Assembly (NCBI GenBank): GCA_021792655.1
Contig: JAJYUG010000003.1
Coordinates: forward strand, 1 to 51,941
DNA length: 51,941 nt
Direction: 5' to 3'
Source: Thermoplasmata archaeon
GTDB lineage: Archaea; Thermoplasmatota; Thermoplasmata; Thermoplasmatales; Thermoplasmataceae
Every line of letters starts with the position of its first letter. The first letter of the stretch is position 1. Positions 47,916 to 51,941 of this stretch are shown piece by piece. The position numbers were made by a program, and so were the translations under genes. A model generated the notes under the pieces. It was not told the origin of the DNA. It did no database searches and saw nothing but the letters and a program-made list of their open reading frames with translations.

Positions 47916-48671
47916 ATGGCAGGAAAGGATGAACTATTTTCAACCGCGGTGGTGGAGATCGAGAAGCGCGAGTATGATCACCCGATCATTATCGGAGGGT
48001 TCGCAGGCAGCACCATGGCCGGACTGCTATCCGTAGGATACCTCATTGAACAGCTTGGAATGCACCAGGTTGCCCATGTGAAATCCCCATACATTCCCCC
48101 TGTGGCAGTGTTTGTTGGAAACAAGCTCAGGCACCCTTTCAGGATATACAGCAACAAGAAAGGCGACGTTATGGCCATAATAAGCGAAGTCCCCATCAGC
48201 GACCTGGGACTTTATGAGATATCCGCCTCGATCATAGAATGGGCTAAGGGTATCGGAGCTTCAGAAATCGTGATTCTAGACGGAATACCTGTTGACGAGG
48301 TGCTGGAGACAAGGAAATCCTACTGCATAGCTGAAAGTGATGAACTGGCAAAGTGCATAAAAAACGGTATTCCCGGAGCACAGTCAGCCATAATAACAGG
48401 AATTGGCGGAAGCCTTCTGAACGAATGCCTCGTCAAGGGTTTCAAGGGGAGCTCACTCATAACCCCATGCTCTGTGGAGATTCCAGATCCGGGATCTGCG
48501 CTTTCCCTGATCCAGGCAATAACACTGAAGACCGGATTGAGGATAGATACAAAACTTCTTCAGGACAGCGTCAACAAGATGCATGAAGAGATGGCTACGG
48601 TCATAAAGCAATACACAGACGCGCAGAGCAAAAAGGGAGGGAGGATTTCAGAGGAAACGATGTACAGGTAG
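47916..48671 (+). CDS. PAC2 / proteasome assembly chaperone family protein
   Basis: PIIIGGFAGSTMAGLLSVGYLIEQL, IITGIGGSLLNECL, LKTGLRIDTKLL. Confidence 0.85.
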   Translation: MAGKDELFSTAVVEIEKREYDHPIIIGGFAGSTMAGLLSVGYLIEQLGMHQVAHVKSPYIPPVAVFVGNKLRHPFRIYSNKKGDVMAIISEVPISDLGLYEISASIIEWAKGIGASEIVILDGIPVDEVLETRKSYCIAESDELAKCIKNGIPGAQSAIITGIGGSLLNECLVKGFKGSSLITPCSVEIPDPGSALSLIQAITLKTGLRIDTKLLQDSVNKMHEEMATVIKQYTDAQSKKGGRISEETMYR

Positions 48672-48673
48672 AA

Positions 48674-49372
48674 TCATTGCTTATTTGCCCTGATTTCGTC
48701 TATCCTGTCCTGAATGACGGTTGCGTCCGGAGCCTTATCCTTTATTGATTCAAGAATTTCAATAGCCTCGTTCCTTCGGGACAGTTTCACGAGAAGGTTT
48801 GCTTTCTCCATCTTATAAAGATAACCTTCCGGTACAAGCTTCAGGGCAGAGTCGATATCAAGAAGGGCTTTCTCGTAGTTTTTCAGTTCCATGTATGCCT
48901 GATATCGCTTGTAGATGAAAATCTGGTCAGCAGAATTCAGATCCACTGCCTTGCTATAGTCCTTCAGGGCTTCGTCATAATTCTTCATCTTCCAGAATAC
49001 GTTTCCCCTGTTGTAATAATAATCCGGAACATCGTTTTCAATCTTGATTGCTTCATTGAATTCTGCCATGGCCTCGTCCATTTTACCGAGATCTTCAAGT
49101 GCGGATCCAAGAGCGTTGTGGTAGTCCGAATGCTCCCCGAAGAGTTCGATGGCCTTTTTATAATCAGCTATGGACTGCTCAAGCATCTTCATCGAGTAAT
49201 ATGTGAGTCCCCTGTTGAAATAGTAGTCTGGATCCTTGCCGTTAATCTTTATAGCTTTAGTGAACTGCTGAATAGCTTCAGGATACTTCATCAGGTTGAA
49301 ATATGATATTCCCCGTTCATTGTAGTCGTCAGCCTGCTCTGTTTTATCCTGCAATATGAAATCGTTTGCCAC
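48674..49372 (-). CDS. TPR repeat protein
   Basis: Repeated NERGISYFNLMKYPEAIQQFTKAIKINGKDPDYYFNRGLTYY-type 34-residue units. Confidence 0.9.
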   Translation of the reverse strand: MANDFILQDKTEQADDYNERGISYFNLMKYPEAIQQFTKAIKINGKDPDYYFNRGLTYYSMKMLEQSIADYKKAIELFGEHSDYHNALGSALEDLGKMDEAMAEFNEAIKIENDVPDYYYNRGNVFWKMKNYDEALKDYSKAVDLNSADQIFIYKRYQAYMELKNYEKALLDIDSALKLVPEGYLYKMEKANLLVKLSRRNEAIEILESIKDKAPDATVIQDRIDEIRANKQ

Positions 49373-49437
49373 TCTGGTTGATCCCCATACCCTATTTTAA
49401 ATCTTTTTCACTGGAGTAATAACAGAACCCATGGCTC

Positions 49438-50064
49438 TCAGATCAGGCGCCTGTTGCCAGCTTCACTCCTGATACGCCTGAACGTAGCCCACTCCGTTCT
49501 TACAATGCCGGAAATGTCTGTGCCTCTGGATATCTCCCGTTTCAGAAAATCTATTGTGCGTGGATCTGAGGGATAACCTGACCCCACTTCTCCATATTGT
49601 TCCTTTATCTTCTCAATCTCCCTGTCTCTCGTAACCTTGGCAATTATGGATGCCGCTGAAACTGCAGGATATTTTGCATCCGCCTTGTGCTCGCATACCA
49701 CGCTTTTACCGGTTTCAGATTTGAACCTCCGTTCTGCCCTTTCTGTTAACGTGTCAAAGCAGTCTAGGAAGATATCACCTTCTGCCTGGGTGATGAGTTT
49801 TGAATAGTGAATATATTCAATTTCATTGAGGGACATCTGCCTCATCATTTCATTTAATGTGGAGGAGTTTATTATATCGACAGACACCTTACAGGCAGAT
49901 TGCTCAATGAGATGGAAAAGCCTCTCTCTCCCATTTGGAGAAAGCAGTTTTGAGTCCTTCACGCCCATGGATCTTAGCGTCTCCACCTCTCCACACACCA
50001 GTGCTATGACCATGGGTCCTATCACCGGGCCTCTGCCCGCTTCATCTATACCGCACTGAATCAT
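49438..50064 (-). CDS. rnhB: ribonuclease HII
   Basis: CGIDEAGRGPVIGPMVIA, CEHKADAKYPAVSAASIIAKVTRDREI, GSGYPSDPRT. Confidence 0.96.
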   Translation of the reverse strand: MIQCGIDEAGRGPVIGPMVIALVCGEVETLRSMGVKDSKLLSPNGRERLFHLIEQSACKVSVDIINSSTLNEMMRQMSLNEIEYIHYSKLITQAEGDIFLDCFDTLTERAERRFKSETGKSVVCEHKADAKYPAVSAASIIAKVTRDREIEKIKEQYGEVGSGYPSDPRTIDFLKREISRGTDISGIVRTEWATFRRIRSEAGNRRLI

Positions 50065-50353
50065 TTCCAGTTGATGCCAGAGGAACAGTGTTAATCAAAC
50101 TTTCTCATTGTCTTGTTTCGGGGCTAAAAAGGAAATTATCAACAGGCGAGATGTCATCAAATAAGACTGAAATTCTCCTGAGCTTATTGTACTACCTTTT
50201 CACTGGCCACATGTGAAGGAAAAGTCTTGTCACATCCCTCATTTCCATCCTGGAACGGCAATTATGGAAAAATCAAGTAGATTGTCCCAATATTGAAAGT
50301 GCAAAAGTGTTATATGAAAAAATACAATGATAGTGGAACTAGAGTGATAGGGT

Positions 50354-51406
50354 TTGGCAGATTATAGCACCATAATGCTGGAAAAAAAGAAGATGGTTGA
50401 GGATTCACTTTCGGAATTCTTCCGCAACAAGCTTGCCGAAATAGCCGATCCCTTTATCCTGGACATTGTGACAAAGATAAGGGATTTTACACTGAATGGC
50501 GGAAAGAGGGTCAGACCGATCCTTATTCAGATGGGGCACGATCTTTATAGCAGGGATCAGGAGGGTGTGGTGATGGCATCAGCGAGCATCGAAATTTTGC
50601 AGACCTACCTTCTCATACACGACGACATCATAGACCAGAGTGACTACAGGAGAGGAAGACCAAGTTATCACAAGCAGGTTGAGGCCTCGCTTGCAGGAAA
50701 GACAAGGGATGCCAGTAGAATTGCAGAGAACCTTGCAATAGTTGCAGGAGACCTTGCAGAGAGCTACGCTCACCAGGTGATACTTGAGTCCGGAGTTCCA
50801 TTCAGACAGGCTTACCTTGCATCCCTGGAGCTTACAAACATCATCGAGAAAACCGGATACGGGCAGCTCATTGATATAGAATCGCCGATTAACGACGCTT
50901 TCAATGAGGAAAGCCTGATGAATCTACATCTCTGGAAAACTGCGAAATATACGGTAGAAGGCCCACTCCGGATTGGTGCCATACTGAGTGGAACTGATGA
51001 TGACATAAGCGACCTGCTTGCATATGGCGACTCCCTGGGGGTTGCTTTCCAGCTGCATGATGACATAATAGGCCTTTTTGGCGAGGAGTCCGTCACCGGA
51101 AAGTCCGTGAAGAGTGACGTCAACGAGGGGAAGAAGACCCTGCTCATGCTGAAAGCCATTGAAAGATCGACTGCTGCCGATGCTGGATTTCTTAAGGAGT
51201 GCCTTAAAAACGGGAGCGTATCAGACACGGATTTTGAGAGGCTGAGGAATATCGTAGTCAGCACCGGGTCTCTCGATTATTCAACGGAAATGGCCGCGAA
51301 GCTCGTAAGGGAGGCAAAGAACCACTTGCACAGGATAAGAGGGGATCCTGACGTGAAAAAATTTCTCGACTGGTTTGCTGACTATCTGGTCAGCAGAAAG
51401 AACTAG
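50354..51406 (+). CDS. idsA: polyprenyl (farnesyl/geranylgeranyl) diphosphate synthase, TTG start
   Basis: GGKRVRPILIQMG, LLIHDDIIDQSDYRRGRPSYHK, FQLHDDIIGLFGEESVTGKSVKSDVNEGKKTLL (two Asp-rich motifs). Confidence 0.95.
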   Translation: MADYSTIMLEKKKMVEDSLSEFFRNKLAEIADPFILDIVTKIRDFTLNGGKRVRPILIQMGHDLYSRDQEGVVMASASIEILQTYLLIHDDIIDQSDYRRGRPSYHKQVEASLAGKTRDASRIAENLAIVAGDLAESYAHQVILESGVPFRQAYLASLELTNIIEKTGYGQLIDIESPINDAFNEESLMNLHLWKTAKYTVEGPLRIGAILSGTDDDISDLLAYGDSLGVAFQLHDDIIGLFGEESVTGKSVKSDVNEGKKTLLMLKAIERSTAADAGFLKECLKNGSVSDTDFERLRNIVVSTGSLDYSTEMAAKLVREAKNHLHRIRGDPDVKKFLDWFADYLVSRKN

Positions 51407-51941
51407 AACTTCGGGCCGAATTTATTATACATTTCTTTCAGCACGGTTTCATCAATGTGCGTATATATCTGGGTGGTGGCGAGACTTGAATGCCCGAGTA
51501 TCTGCTGGATGAACCTTATGTCTCCGCCATTCCTGAGAACGGAAGTTGCGAATGTGTGCCTCAGGACATGCGGCGTTACCTTCTTCGCGATTCCTGCTCC
51601 TTCTCCGGCATTCCGTATTATCCTCTCCACTGATGATGTGTCAAACCTTCCCTTCCTCCCGCTGATGAATAATGCCTTGGATTCTGTTTCCACCGCCAGC
51701 CTTGAACTGATGTAGCTGTCCAGAAGCTGCGAAAGCTCCCTTGAGATAATAACAATGCGGTCCCTGTCTCCCTTGCCTGCCATGATCCTTACGATGCCGG
51801 AGTCTGTATCGACGTCATCAATATCCAGTTTGCACAACTCGCCTACTCTCATTCCGGTATAGAGCAGCAGAGATACAATTGCCAGGTTCCTGCCATTATT
51901 GCTGACCTGTTTCAGGAGCTGCCCAGCGTCCGCTTCACTCA
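51403..51941 (-). CDS. xerA: tyrosine recombinase (XerA-like), N-terminus beyond window
   Basis: GMRVGELCKLDIDDV, HVLRHTFATSVLRNGGDIRFIQQILGHSSLATTQIYTHI; frame stays open to window end. Confidence 0.9.
   Translation of the reverse strand, partial: SEADAGQLLKQVSNNGRNLAIVSLLLYTGMRVGELCKLDIDDVDTDSGIVRIMAGKGDRDRIVIISRELSQLLDSYISSRLAVETESKALFISGRKGRFDTSSVERIIRNAGEGAGIAKKVTPHVLRHTFATSVLRNGGDIRFIQQILGHSSLATTQIYTHIDETVLKEMYNKFGPKF

Noticed and set aside
1-51941. CRISPR arrays, rRNA and tRNA genes
   Set aside because: No regularly spaced direct repeats, and no tRNA/rRNA-like conserved segments noticed in the intergenic regions; not excluded by a tool such as tRNAscan.
51403-51941. Tyrosine recombinase at window edge as marker of an integrated element
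   Set aside because: Sequence looks like chromosomal XerA and neighbours are housekeeping genes; no att-like repeats seen.

Overview
Chromosomal window from an archaeon. The gene content (leaderless or weak-SD genes, archaeal MetK, PAC2, XPD-type helicase, XerA, presenilin-like protease) suggests Thermoplasmatales, but this is inference with no database search. The flanks (about 1-12 kb and 34-52 kb) are mostly housekeeping: intein-containing class II ribonucleotide reductase, split FtcD, threonine deaminase, Drg GTPase, TopA, PurH, MetK, ClC, RNase HII and polyprenyl synthase. The centre (about 12.3-33.8 kb) is an accessory respiratory island that looks AT-richer by eye. It holds a narGHJI operon with a cytoplasmic-type NarG, headed by a DUF4351-like gene and followed by a TDT/SLAC1-type anion channel and a hemerythrin. 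Around it are six hemerythrin (HHE) proteins, an NnrS-like pair, a DUF2249-cupin, a pyruvate oxidase, NDH-2, an AhpD-like protein, thioredoxin reductase and an HTH-10 (Bat/NarO-like) regulator. The most interesting observation is a shared 16-bp palindrome, CCC(T/G)AA-N4-TTAGGG. It occurs six times, only seen next to these genes, and five copies sit 35-37 nt upstream of plausible start codons. This suggests a nitrate/NO-responsive regulon. Other notable points: a missed NarJ N-terminus that seems to start at CTG overlapping the narH stop, a similar missing-start problem in the ClC gene, an unannotated 9-Cys microprotein after nrdJ, and a 34-aa uORF whose start lies inside a hairpin ahead of ftcD.
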